Source: Bacteroidaceae bacterium (GTDB taxonomy: Bacteria > Bacteroidota > Bacteroidia > Bacteroidales > Bacteroidaceae). Taken from it: a stretch of DNA of 64,000 nt. The translations under genes were made by a program, and so were the position numbers. The notes beneath the pieces are model-generated. The model had not been told where the DNA came from, did not search any database, and saw only the letters and a program-made list of their open reading frames with translations. The stretch covers positions 1-64,000 of the forward strand of contig JAKSIZ010000001.1 of assembly GCA_024398515.1 (NCBI GenBank). Direction: 5' to 3'. Position 1 is the stretch's first letter. Every line of letters starts with the position of its first letter. Shown here piece by piece: positions 43,982 to 54,101 of the stretch.

Positions 43982-46900
43982 TTAGAAATCAACAGTAACA
44001 CCTAAAGTATAGGAACGCGCGCGAGGAGTCTGTCCCCAGTCAGTAGCTGCGCCATAACCACCATAGCTTACATCAGGGTCAACGCCTGTGTATTTCGTGA
44101 GAATGAGAGGATTGTTGGCACTTAGATACAAACTTACTCTGCTCAAGCCAATAGATTTCAGATACTTCTTCTTAATAGAATAAGACACCTGCGCATAGTT
44201 CAGTCGCAAGTATGAACCATCTTCTACAAATCTATCACTGATGAGTGTATTGTAGTTTGATGTTGCGCCATACATAGCACGTGGAATTGTAGTGACATCA
44301 CCTTCCTTACGCCAACGATAGTTCACCGCTTGGCTCTGGTTATTGTTGTTTATCATCGACTCGGCATCAAGGCGTGCCATATTGAGGATTTTGTTTCCTA
44401 CACGATAAGTGAACTGAGTGTTCAGGCGCCAATCACCGTATGAGAATGAGAATCCAAAACCACCAGTCAGCTTAGGCAGAGAACTACCAAGATAAACGAT
44501 ATCGAGTGCATTGATGTTTCCATCGTTGTTTACGTCTTCATACATTGCATCGCCACCTCTGAACACATAGTTCTTTCCAGTTCCATCGTTTGTATATGCG
44601 AACATCATTCTTACAGGATTTCCTTGTTCGTCGTATATGATATTTCCTTCAGAATTCAATGCCACAGGGGCAGTTTTGCCCGATGCTATGAAAGCAGTTT
44701 GTTCTTCTTTTGGCAAACGCGACAGTGTCTCATATTCATACTGATATACTCCCTTGCTGCGGAAACCGTAGATGGCACCAAAAGGATTGAACAACTGTAC
44801 GCGGGTAAGAACTTGACGATTGTCGTTGTTGAAAGTAGAATTGATAGAGTTCAACACAGTTTCGTCCATTTCAAGGATTTCGTTTCTGTTATTACCAAAG
44901 TTGGCATTCATGTCGAGAATGAACTTACCTTTCTTTACCAACTGGTTGGTATTGATATGGAACTCCCATCCTGTGTTTCTCATTTTACCTGTGTTCTTAT
45001 AAGCCAAAGTAGAGAAACCTGTGCTTGATGGTATTCTGTAATTTCCCATCAGCATATCCGACGTGGTTGAATTATATATTTCAAACGTCAGATTGAGTTT
45101 GTCGTCCCAAAAGCCCAAATCAAAACCGAGATTATAACTATTCACTGTTTCCCATCGCATGTTTGTCAACTTCATATTCAATGGGGCAATGGCAGACATA
45201 TCTATGTACTCGCTAACAGATCCATATTTCGATGTATATAGATAATCTTGATTTGGAGCGTGACCTACCCTACCCCAACTTGGACGGATAGAAAGCATTG
45301 ACAACCACTTTCTGGTACTTTGCATGAACTTCTCGTCGATGATATTCCATCGCAAAGAAACAGAAGGGAAATAACCCCATCGCTTATTCGGTCCAAACTT
45401 TGTGGTACCATCGGCACGTACCGAAACGTCAGCGACATAGCGTTCCTTATATGCATAGTGTGCAGAGAATGTAAAGAACATAGAACGCCATTCAGCAAAG
45501 TTTGATGAAAGTCCCGTAATCAATCCACCTGCATCTGGAGTCGTAATGCCACCAGAAGGAAGTCCACTACCATCTGTTGACTGTCCGTTTGAACTACCGG
45601 AGTTCAACTCAAAGCGTCCCATTGCCATAAAGGAATGGTCCTTATTCCTAAATGCAGGAATGAAAGTCAATGTATGCTTCGTAGTAAACGATACGCTCTT
45701 CGAACTACCAGAATATGAAGTATTGTGACCACTATTCCACGTAGTACTTACAAGTTCTGATGGATAGAACCTATCAGCGTATTCATTGAATACATTCATA
45801 TACACCTGACCTCTCCAGGTAAGGCGAGTGTGTTCTTCATCCATGCCGAGAAGTTCATAGTTGAGAACCAATTCTGGAGAAAGGTTGAAAGTTGAACTTG
45901 TATTTTGTGCAAGGTTTGCACTTGCAACAGGATTCACGTATTTGCGTTGGTCGTCCTTGAAAACTTCGCTTCCAATATGCGGACCACTTTGCAGCATGTT
46001 ATAATATGCACTGGTGTTTTCGCCTGTTACAGGATCTTGCTCATAAATGCTCATGTTTGGCATCTTGTTTTGAGCAATTGAAAGGAGATTATCGGAGTTC
46101 TTGTAGTTCTTTGTATATGTCATAGCAAAGTTTGTCGATACACGAATCCTTTGGCTGACAGTATAGTCAAGGTTCACACGAGTAGAGAAACGATCCAACT
46201 TTTGCTTAATGACAGAGCCTGTCTCGTGGTCATAGCCACCTGATATGCGGAACTGTGCTTTTTCGCCACCACCTGAGATTGTCAAATAATGGTTTTGACG
46301 CAATCCCCACTGAGTAACAGCATCACGCCAATCCGTATTGTTATTGTATTGTTCAAACTCAGAGAATGTCGGATCATAGTTTATTTCAGGAATGTTACTT
46401 GCTGCATCACTCTGCTGCGGATTGAAATAACTCTCCTTCAAAAGCATGGTATAATCGTCTCCACTCAACAAATTAACGCCTTTTGGCTGATATGTTCCTG
46501 TCAACTTCACAGAATATGTAAGTCTTGGCTTACCTTTGGCACCACGTTTTGTAGTAAGTTCAATTACACCGTTACCACCTTGTGAACCATATATTGCCAA
46601 TGCGGCTGCATCTTTTCGTACATTGATGGAGGCAATATCCTCGGTATTGATATTCAAGAGTTCAGCAAACTTTTCTTCACTATTTGAGTTTATGTCAAAA
46701 TTCGACATATCAACATCCCAAACGTTTCCATCGACAACAATAAGTGGGTTTTGGTTTGTCAGCGTTGACATACTCGACGCACCACGAAGGCGCATAGTAG
46801 AACCCGAACCGAGGTTTCCGTTTGTCGCAATAATGTCAAGTCCCGCAATTCTTCCCTGAAGGGCTTCATCAATGGTTGTAATACCCAATCCTTCGAATTC

Positions 46901-47305
46901 CTTTGTGTCAATAATCTGATTGGCAAACGATATTTCTCGTTCAGGAATAGGCAACGAATTACCTTTCAAACGTTTCTTAGACTTTACGGTAACCTCCTTC
47001 AATACTGTAGCCGACTCCATGTGAACGTTATATGTCGTCTTATTCAAAGGTAACGTCACTGTTTTCAAACCTACGTATGATATACGGAGTTTGTCTTTTG
47101 GATTACGAACCTTCATCGTGAAGTTTCCGTTCATATCGGTCAAAGCAGACTCGATAATACGACCATTTGCATCAATTTCGCAAACCGTTGCACCGATAAC
47201 GCCGCCAAACTCATCAGTTACGACACCGTGAACAGACTTTATTTGTGCTGTTGCAGCAGTGAACTGCAACATCATGAATGCTAATATCAAATATATCTTT
47301 TTCAT
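43982..47305 (-). CDS. SusC-like TonB-dependent outer-membrane receptor (first module)
   Basis: A 1107-residue TonB-linked transporter. Signal peptide (1-20), regulatory-like beta domain (about 25-105), plug with NPLIVVDGNVWDVD and ALAIYGSQGGNGVIEL, then a barrel ending in YTLGVTVDF with the terminal aromatic expected for barrel assembly. A conserved N-terminal motif for an inner SusE-like partner is not seen. It sits between a fasciclin lipoprotein (66 bases upstream) and SusD, in the same operon. Confidence 0.95.
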   Translation of the reverse strand: MKKIYLILAFMMLQFTAATAQIKSVHGVVTDEFGGVIGATVCEIDANGRIIESALTDMNGNFTMKVRNPKDKLRISYVGLKTVTLPLNKTTYNVHMESATVLKEVTVKSKKRLKGNSLPIPEREISFANQIIDTKEFEGLGITTIDEALQGRIAGLDIIATNGNLGSGSTMRLRGASSMSTLTNQNPLIVVDGNVWDVDMSNFDINSNSEEKFAELLNINTEDIASINVRKDAAALAIYGSQGGNGVIELTTKRGAKGKPRLTYSVKLTGTYQPKGVNLLSGDDYTMLLKESYFNPQQSDAASNIPEINYDPTFSEFEQYNNNTDWRDAVTQWGLRQNHYLTISGGGEKAQFRISGGYDHETGSVIKQKLDRFSTRVNLDYTVSQRIRVSTNFAMTYTKNYKNSDNLLSIAQNKMPNMSIYEQDPVTGENTSAYYNMLQSGPHIGSEVFKDDQRKYVNPVASANLAQNTSSTFNLSPELVLNYELLGMDEEHTRLTWRGQVYMNVFNEYADRFYPSELVSTTWNSGHNTSYSGSSKSVSFTTKHTLTFIPAFRNKDHSFMAMGRFELNSGSSNGQSTDGSGLPSGGITTPDAGGLITGLSSNFAEWRSMFFTFSAHYAYKERYVADVSVRADGTTKFGPNKRWGYFPSVSLRWNIIDEKFMQSTRKWLSMLSIRPSWGRVGHAPNQDYLYTSKYGSVSEYIDMSAIAPLNMKLTNMRWETVNSYNLGFDLGFWDDKLNLTFEIYNSTTSDMLMGNYRIPSSTGFSTLAYKNTGKMRNTGWEFHINTNQLVKKGKFILDMNANFGNNRNEILEMDETVLNSINSTFNNDNRQVLTRVQLFNPFGAIYGFRSKGVYQYEYETLSRLPKEEQTAFIASGKTAPVALNSEGNIIYDEQGNPVRMMFAYTNDGTGKNYVFRGGDAMYEDVNNDGNINALDIVYLGSSLPKLTGGFGFSFSYGDWRLNTQFTYRVGNKILNMARLDAESMINNNNQSQAVNYRWRKEGDVTTIPRAMYGATSNYNTLISDRFVEDGSYLRLNYAQVSYSIKKKYLKSIGLSRVSLYLSANNPLILTKYTGVDPDVSYGGYGAATDWGQTPRARSYTLGVTVDF

Positions 47306-47371
47306 ATCTTTTTAGGTTTTTAGGTCTTGAGATTTTTAAGTTCTAATTAACTTGCAACCTCATAGCCTATT

Positions 47372-50068
47372 TTACTTAATACCAGCTTCTGTCTTCCAAC
47401 TTGTTTTCTGAGTTTCATCGAAAAGTAGTGCTCCATCAATCTGATGAACTACGGCATGAGAAGTAGCATAGAGGTATCGTGTCTGGGTTCTTACGTTGTT
47501 ACCCGTTTTCTTAATCCAGTATTCGCTGCAGTTATTGTTGTACAATCCATTTGTTTTAACAACATTATGAGTTGTGCCAAGATAATCTTTTACTTGCATT
47601 GAACTTGCATCAGATGATACTTCAAGTGAATAGAAACGATTGTTGTTTGGATTCAACTTTGATGTTTCGTATTTCGTTTTGTTTACAGGCGCACCTCCTA
47701 TAAATATTGAGTTGTCCTGGATGTGATAACGTATGAAGTTTTGAATTCTTGTCGCAATAACTTGCTGCGCCTTGATAGCATCAGCATTGCCTCTGTCAGC
47801 ATCTTCGGTATATTTTGCATAGTCTTCCCATGTCGGCAACCAACCATTATCTATGAGTTCCCGAATAGCCTTGTTTGTAGGAACATATACCGTGTAGTTA
47901 TACTTATCAAACAACCTGACATTCTTGTTGTATTCGTCGTTTGCGCAATAGTATGGACTACTTGTCGAACCTGAAGTCTGTACAAAAAATCCTTCATTTG
48001 TATCATCGTCGTTCATCAAGCTAAAGAACAAAGAATAATTAGGATTGTCCCTTAAAGTCTCAAACACAGATTTACTTGATGTCTGCGGAATACTTTCCGT
48101 ACTATACGACTTGCCATTTCCCTGTAAAGTCATATCATATATTTGATTTACGACAACAGGAGTATTGTTTTCCATTTGGTAGCCACCATATATATATTTA
48201 ATGGAATCTGCATCCTTTTCGACTTGGATTACACTTCCGGCTTTTGTCTTATAGTATTTCTGTCCATCTTCAATGTCTCCCACTACAATGAGGTTGTCTA
48301 ACAAATCAGACAATCTATTCCTCACTTCGTTCGACATATTGCTGCTTGCAGTATATGTTGCATCAGTCAATGTTTCTTTTACTACAACTTGACCATCTAC
48401 GATCTCAATACCATATCTGTGTGCCCTTACGACCTGTTCTTCTTCATCGTAATAGAATTCGTACATGGTCTGCTGCGGCAACCCGTATGTGCATGGGTCA
48501 ATATACCTAATCATTGCTGTATTGGTTGGAAGAATGAGACTAAACCGTGAATCCATTGAGTTAAGGAAAGGACCGAAATCATAGTTGTCTATTGCAAAAT
48601 AGATTATGCTCATCAAGCTTTGGTGAGCCAATGCCGGATAAGCAACTGAACGATACTCACTCGGTGCGAATACCCTGTCAACAAGATAGATTACTCCATT
48701 ACATCCCATTATGCACTTCTTTACATGTTCAGGCTTAATGCCTAATTCAACTTTTGAGTCGTCAACTATGGTTGAGAACTTGGAAGGCACAGCATCAATG
48801 AACGAAGGGAGCATATTTACACGCAAAAGTTTTGAAAGTGTCAATGCAGGAACATTTTCCCATGAGCCATATTCATCGTGCAAACCTTTTCCAGCACCAT
48901 TCCACCATGTTTCCAAAGCATCATTGGTCGGAACAATCATCACTCCAGCATCGTAGTGCATATCATATCCCATTGAATTGGTGTACATATACGAGTTCCA
49001 TCCTGGGTCAAAGGTAAGCATTGCAGGAACTATCTGGTCGTCTGGTGTCTTTTTCAATGTTCCGGAGCTCGAATAGTTGGAATAATAGCGCAACGTATAA
49101 AGCGAGTCGTTTGTATTGTGCAAACGATTATAATCTTCCGACATTGCCCTGTCATAGAATGGAGCAGAGAAACGGTCTATCAAATTAGACCATTGCGACG
49201 TTTCAGGAGTTTGCCTAATGATTTCTGCCATATTGAGGTTTGACTCTATCACTCCATCAACAACATATATATAACCATTCTTACATGTCTGTACGTCACT
49301 TATTACCTTCTTTCCATTTATCCAAGCATCGTCTATCGACTTTGATACACCGTTTGTCAGCACTTCAAGGTCGGCATTGCTTATATTGTTCTTCTGCATA
49401 AAAGCAGGCAGGAAGTGAATCATCGGTGCCGAATTGTTGTCCTTCATAATAAGGAGTTTCTTGCCAGCATCACGATACTTTGCCCATGCATCAAGTCTCT
49501 GATTGCTCAAAGGGTTGACAGGCATCTGGTCTGGAGTGATATAGCCAACAGTATCGAGCACGCTTGCTGCCGTGTTGCGTCGCATACACATTCCTTCATG
49601 AGGCGGATTTCCGCTGACATTCGACATAAGGCTGAGCAGATAAGCATTGTTTATCATCGAATGATTAAACAACATTTTTTTCTGAGCATCATTCAACTGC
49701 TTATAATCTCTGACACCCCACGAGTTTGTCTTGAACCACTCGTCGAAAGTCTTATCATCTGCTACAAAGACTGTCTTCGAACCTGTTTGGCTCAGCACTT
49801 CTTTCTGCTTGAGATCGTCAATAAGCTTCAACGTTGTCGTAAATTGCTTCAACTCTCCATTTACTTCAATGCCTTCTTGCAAACGCTCATAAATAGAATT
49901 ACCCAACCACTCTGGTTGACCTGTCATAATGTCTTTTTCACAACTCCACAAAGCAGACAATCCAAAAAGGAACAACATTCCTTTCACTGGCATGAGCATA
50001 GCCTTTTTGACTTTTCTATGCCTGCATTCTGCCGTCTTACTAATCAGTTGCCTTAGATATACAATCAT
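47372..50068 (-). CDS. Fasciclin-domain surface lipoprotein (898 residues)
   Basis: First gene of the SusCD run. A long basic N-region (residues 1-30) and hydrophobic core lead to lipobox ALWSC (Cys43). A start at the internal Met 24 (49999) would give a more typical signal. About four FAS1 domains are marked by their characteristic strands: KTVFVADDKTFDEWF, AGVMIVPTNDALETWW, FSLILPTNTAMIRYI and YTVYVPTNKAIRELI. No enzyme motif is seen. A terminator of the next upstream gene lies at 50219-50270, so its transcript should start within 50069-50218, but no consensus promoter is visible there. Confidence 0.85.
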   Translation of the reverse strand: MIVYLRQLISKTAECRHRKVKKAMLMPVKGMLFLFGLSALWSCEKDIMTGQPEWLGNSIYERLQEGIEVNGELKQFTTTLKLIDDLKQKEVLSQTGSKTVFVADDKTFDEWFKTNSWGVRDYKQLNDAQKKMLFNHSMINNAYLLSLMSNVSGNPPHEGMCMRRNTAASVLDTVGYITPDQMPVNPLSNQRLDAWAKYRDAGKKLLIMKDNNSAPMIHFLPAFMQKNNISNADLEVLTNGVSKSIDDAWINGKKVISDVQTCKNGYIYVVDGVIESNLNMAEIIRQTPETSQWSNLIDRFSAPFYDRAMSEDYNRLHNTNDSLYTLRYYSNYSSSGTLKKTPDDQIVPAMLTFDPGWNSYMYTNSMGYDMHYDAGVMIVPTNDALETWWNGAGKGLHDEYGSWENVPALTLSKLLRVNMLPSFIDAVPSKFSTIVDDSKVELGIKPEHVKKCIMGCNGVIYLVDRVFAPSEYRSVAYPALAHQSLMSIIYFAIDNYDFGPFLNSMDSRFSLILPTNTAMIRYIDPCTYGLPQQTMYEFYYDEEEQVVRAHRYGIEIVDGQVVVKETLTDATYTASSNMSNEVRNRLSDLLDNLIVVGDIEDGQKYYKTKAGSVIQVEKDADSIKYIYGGYQMENNTPVVVNQIYDMTLQGNGKSYSTESIPQTSSKSVFETLRDNPNYSLFFSLMNDDDTNEGFFVQTSGSTSSPYYCANDEYNKNVRLFDKYNYTVYVPTNKAIRELIDNGWLPTWEDYAKYTEDADRGNADAIKAQQVIATRIQNFIRYHIQDNSIFIGGAPVNKTKYETSKLNPNNNRFYSLEVSSDASSMQVKDYLGTTHNVVKTNGLYNNNCSEYWIKKTGNNVRTQTRYLYATSHAVVHQIDGALLFDETQKTSWKTEAGIK

Positions 50069-50218
50069 ATTTTATATTATTTTACTTGCTTTTACACCTT
50101 ATTATATATACAACCAATTTTTCCATTGTTCATCTCTACAATAACAAATGGTTATTGCTCCCCGCAGGCAGCATTAACTGTTTGTTCGATTTTCAATTCT
50201 TCAATGTGTTGACTGAAC

Positions 50219-50270
50219 AAAAAAAGAGGGTATGGAACATTGACCATGTTTAGTCACGTTCCATATCCTC
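50219..50270 (-). terminator. Intrinsic terminator of the 1221-residue protein gene
   Basis: On the minus strand GAGGATATGGAAC (50270-50258) pairs with GTTCCATACCCTC (50238-50226), with one mismatch-type G-T position, followed by seven T (50225-50219). It lies 43 bases after the stop and separates this gene from the SusCD operon. Confidence 0.8.
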
Positions 50271-50312
50271 AATTGATTATCTATCTATTGTGATAGTGCA
50301 TCTTGCAATTTA

Positions 50313-53300
50313 TTAAAAACCGAGTTCAATTCCCTGCAACTTTGCATTCTGCAGGATGATTGTAGCTGTTCCAGTAATATCAGATACAGTTATTTCGCCA
50401 TCACCGTCAACATCTGCGTTTGTAACGTTGAATGGATCAGGGTTATTACCCAAGATGTATGCTGCAATAGCAGTAATATCTGAAACATCGACAGCACCGT
50501 CATTGTTTGCATCACCCTTTACTCCATCTATTGGCCAAGGCTGCTTCTTACTGTTTGTACCATAGTAAGTCAATGTCCAGTTGTCCATTATCATCCATCC
50601 TGCGCTTACGCTTTCCTTCTGAGTGATACCGATTCTCAACTTGCCGTCAGTTACCTTTACTATACAATAATTGAAGTATTGTGGATTTTCGTTATCACCT
50701 ACCCAAGTATTGAAATAATCTACGGCTGAGAGCATGTCGTTAGGAACGTAAAGCGTATTGCCTTCAGCGTCGGTGATAGTTGCCTCAGCACCTACACCTG
50801 ACTGGTCAAACATTGCGCCTGATGCAAGCAGACCGACATTGTTATGGATTGAATCCTTTTCTGTTACGCCATAGATATGTGCAAGTCCCTTGTCGCCTGC
50901 CATGAAGTGGTCATAGTCATCAGTGGTTGAACCATAACGATAGAATGCATTAACTCCAATCATATAAGTACCATTTGGCAAACCTACGATGTCCTGATAC
51001 ATGTTGTATGTCTTTTCATAGAACTCCAGTGCAAGTGCACTCTTCTGGTCGTCGTTGTTACCAAAGTTGTAACCTGTTGTTCCCTGCCATCCTGAGATTG
51101 AGTTGGTTCCTTCTTCTGTTTCGAAGCTTGGAGACTGGATAAGTGCAGTGAAGTCGTATGGATCGTCATCTGAAGCATTCTCATAGCCTTGAGGACGTTT
51201 CAACAGATTAATCATCGTAGAAATCTCTGTCAGCTTTTCAGTTGCTTCTGCATCTGTAAATGTACCTTCACCCAAAGCACGGCTAATTTCACTGTACAAA
51301 TTACTTGCTTCCTTCTTTGTCTTTGCATCTGCAGGTGAATCCATTATTGCCTCTTCAAGTGAATAAAGTGCTTCTTCGAGTTGAGCGAACAATGCAACAG
51401 AAGCTTCAATCTTTGCATTGAGTGCGAAGATTTCTGAAAGTGCCTCGAACATTACCTCTCCTTCACCACTTGCCAATGCCTCTGCACCCTTAGACTTTGC
51501 AGCATCAACCAATGCCCTTACGTCAGAACCCATCTGGCCATCTACATCAAGTGCTTCGAGTGCCTTTTCAAGTTCTGGTCTGATAATGTCTGGATTGAAT
51601 GCACGATATATCAGTTTGAAGGTATCCCATATTGCCCATGAGTCGCCTGAAGTGCTTGTATTACCCTTAATACCGATGCGAAGCTTGTCGCCCTTCTTTG
51701 CTACAAGTCCGAATGCTGAGCTCTTGTAGAGGCCAATATCGAATGCCTGATGTGCATTTGTCATGTTGTTTGGATATTCGTATTCGCCATTAGGGTCAGT
51801 ATAGAGGTGGTTACTATTGTCGGAATCACTGTAGAGCGAACCAGCTTCAACTCTTTCCTCGAATACATTGCGGAGTGGAGTTTTATTGTCGTTCATATAT
51901 ACGAACGCCTTTGAAGCAGGCTTGTTTGCCTTTTCCTCGCCTGATGCCTCGAAGTATGCATTCCAAGCATTGTCACCACGAAGTTCACGATAGAATCCCT
52001 GAACCTGAATTTCATATACACCTAAAGGTGCTCCTGATATTTCCTGATACATATCGAAGTTAGCCTGATTCCATGATTCTGCACAACTTTGGCTTACTGC
52101 TGTATATACACCGCTCCAACCTGTCTTGCCTTGTGAGAAGTCTGGGTTAACGACATACTTGGTAAAGTCTGCACCTTCCTGCAATCCTGATTCGACTGCT
52201 TCATCAATCATCTTGTTCAGATGCTCGATTTCAGCAAGAATTTCTTCTGTTGTCATAGACTTTGCTGCAAGGTAATCCTCGACTTCGAAGTCAATATAGT
52301 CTGCAAGTTCCTCAACCTTTTCACCTGAAATTGTCTCGTCACCAGCTGTTTCCCTTGCCTTTTCTATTACAGCGAGGAGCTGATTCCAAGCCGCAACGTT
52401 CTCTGAAATCTTGTCGGCTGCTTCCTTAACCTTCGTCACATTTGCCATTACTGTCTCGTAGTTTGATGCTGTCTTAGCACCCTGGCAAACGCTCTCGAAC
52501 TCATCAACGTATGACTGAGTTATGAACTCTATGTTGCTGAAGTCAGGGAGGTCCTCCATATACTTGTCCATCCAGAACTGATAAGCCTCTGGTGCATTAC
52601 CATAATATGTGAGTGAGAAGTTATCAAAGATTGACCAGTCTGTGTCTATTGATGATGCTTTCTTTACACCGATAGTTGGTGTACCGTCGGTTGTTGCGAA
52701 GAATACTACGTTGTCAGCATAGTAGCCTTGTTCCATATAAGCCACTGCCGATGCCATTGTGTTAGGCACATAATATGTATAGTCACCGTCAACAACACTT
52801 GCTTCATCGCCTACGCCAAGTGAATTGTTTGGTTCGATTCCCTTGAAGTTGTTCATCATGCTTGTCTCAAACACGTCGTCGCCATTCTTTGCATAGAGCT
52901 TTGCATTGTTAATTGCAGGGTCGTTAGCCATGAAACTGTCATACGAACCTTCCGTATTTCCTGCGCGATAGAAGCCTGATGCCTTCAGTGCATAAACGCC
53001 CTTAGGTGCTCCGGCGAGTGTCTGATATGTGTCGTATGTCTTGTTATAGTGCTCTGCACAAGGGCCTGTAGTACCTCCGGCAGCGAATGCTGTACCACTC
53101 CATCCATCAAATTTGCCTACCTCATCAAACGTTGCATTCGTGATGAGTGTGCTCATATCCTGTGGATTATCAACCGAAGCATTGTGCTCAGCAGCCTCTG
53201 CAATTGCCTTCTTCACTGCTTCAGTTGTTGCGTTGAGTTCTTCTACACTCTTGCTTTCATCAAGATAAACTGCCTCGAACGCACTTACGTCAACACCTGC

Positions 53301-53978
53301 AGCCTTTGCTTCGTCAATGTATTTCTTCAGTTCTGCGGCTGCATTGTACTTATCAATCTCTGGCAAGTATGCGTTGTAAGCCTCTACACTTACAAACTTC
53401 CAGTCGATAAAGTTGCCTGACTTCTCTCTCAGGAAAGCCCAAAGGCGAGTGTTGCCACCGTTGTCGATGTTTGAATTCCAACCGAAATAGAGGTTTGGAT
53501 AAGTCGAATAATTGTAAACAGCATTGTCATTTCCTGCTGTGATACGGTATGTGTCTGAGCCAATATGAGTGATTGACCAGATGGTATCAGCCTGACCGTT
53601 CCAGTCAACCCATACGTCACCGCCTTCGCCAGTAATTGAATCCGGTGCACTTGCAATCCATACCATAAGTTCTTTCTTCTGTGTCTCTACAGAGTCAACA
53701 AAGATGTATGACTTGCCATCCCAAGGCACTCCGTCGAACATCTGCTGTCTGAAATAGACCTTGTAACCCTTGTCGCCAAGGCTTGCACGAGTAGAATAGT
53801 CGTTGGCTCCTACGAAGAAGCCCTTACCACCTACATTGTAAAGATACTGCTTAACGCCAAGCTGCATGGCCTGTGTTGCTGGTACTGGCTTCTGACGAAC
53901 GCCACCAACAATTGTTGCCTGTGCAACGCCTGCAATGAGCAATAACCCACACGAAACGAGTAAATTTCTTAGTTTCAT
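50313..53978 (-). CDS. Secreted three-module repeat protein with dockerin-like tail
   Basis: A 1221-residue exported protein; signal peptide 1-21 (AQA cleavage). Residues about 25-215 form an N-terminal beta domain. Three related beta-sandwich modules start at about 275, 615 and 955: each has a (T)N/D-x-x-F opening, a G-W-S/Q-G element, a Y-D/N-x-Y-Q motif, a G-x-Y-x-L/I-x-V/A-x-(G/A)-FYR motif, and ends W-x-I-x-D-x-(F/W)-x-L-x-Y. Between them are long Ala/Glu-rich helical segments. The C-terminus has two calcium loops (DANNDGAVDVSD, DVDGDGEITVSD). No catalytic motif was found; a glycan-binding or scaffold role is inferred. It has its own promoter and terminator. Confidence 0.78.
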   Translation of the reverse strand: MKLRNLLVSCGLLLIAGVAQATIVGGVRQKPVPATQAMQLGVKQYLYNVGGKGFFVGANDYSTRASLGDKGYKVYFRQQMFDGVPWDGKSYIFVDSVETQKKELMVWIASAPDSITGEGGDVWVDWNGQADTIWSITHIGSDTYRITAGNDNAVYNYSTYPNLYFGWNSNIDNGGNTRLWAFLREKSGNFIDWKFVSVEAYNAYLPEIDKYNAAAELKKYIDEAKAAGVDVSAFEAVYLDESKSVEELNATTEAVKKAIAEAAEHNASVDNPQDMSTLITNATFDEVGKFDGWSGTAFAAGGTTGPCAEHYNKTYDTYQTLAGAPKGVYALKASGFYRAGNTEGSYDSFMANDPAINNAKLYAKNGDDVFETSMMNNFKGIEPNNSLGVGDEASVVDGDYTYYVPNTMASAVAYMEQGYYADNVVFFATTDGTPTIGVKKASSIDTDWSIFDNFSLTYYGNAPEAYQFWMDKYMEDLPDFSNIEFITQSYVDEFESVCQGAKTASNYETVMANVTKVKEAADKISENVAAWNQLLAVIEKARETAGDETISGEKVEELADYIDFEVEDYLAAKSMTTEEILAEIEHLNKMIDEAVESGLQEGADFTKYVVNPDFSQGKTGWSGVYTAVSQSCAESWNQANFDMYQEISGAPLGVYEIQVQGFYRELRGDNAWNAYFEASGEEKANKPASKAFVYMNDNKTPLRNVFEERVEAGSLYSDSDNSNHLYTDPNGEYEYPNNMTNAHQAFDIGLYKSSAFGLVAKKGDKLRIGIKGNTSTSGDSWAIWDTFKLIYRAFNPDIIRPELEKALEALDVDGQMGSDVRALVDAAKSKGAEALASGEGEVMFEALSEIFALNAKIEASVALFAQLEEALYSLEEAIMDSPADAKTKKEASNLYSEISRALGEGTFTDAEATEKLTEISTMINLLKRPQGYENASDDDPYDFTALIQSPSFETEEGTNSISGWQGTTGYNFGNNDDQKSALALEFYEKTYNMYQDIVGLPNGTYMIGVNAFYRYGSTTDDYDHFMAGDKGLAHIYGVTEKDSIHNNVGLLASGAMFDQSGVGAEATITDAEGNTLYVPNDMLSAVDYFNTWVGDNENPQYFNYCIVKVTDGKLRIGITQKESVSAGWMIMDNWTLTYYGTNSKKQPWPIDGVKGDANNDGAVDVSDITAIAAYILGNNPDPFNVTNADVDGDGEITVSDITGTATIILQNAKLQGIELGF

Positions 53979-54070
53979 AATAAGTTCTTTTTTTGGTTTA
54001 TAAATAAATAATAATTTTGAAAAATCCCTTTTGTTTCCTTTAGTCTGTTCTATTCGTAAAATTGATTTTG

Positions 54071-54101
54071 CAAATTTAGCGAATTTTATGGAAACTCCAA
54101 A
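54071..54101 (-). promoter_or_regulatory. Consensus promoter of the 1221-residue protein gene
   Basis: On the minus strand TTTG (54098-54101), 19 bases, TAAATTTG (54071-54078): a full consensus match, leaving an untranslated leader of about 90 bases before the ATG at 53978. Confidence 0.8.

Noticed and set aside
34834..47305. Recent duplication of the SusC/SusD module
   Set aside because: The two SusC and two SusD proteins share architecture but their sequences differ widely throughout, and no long DNA identity was noticed.
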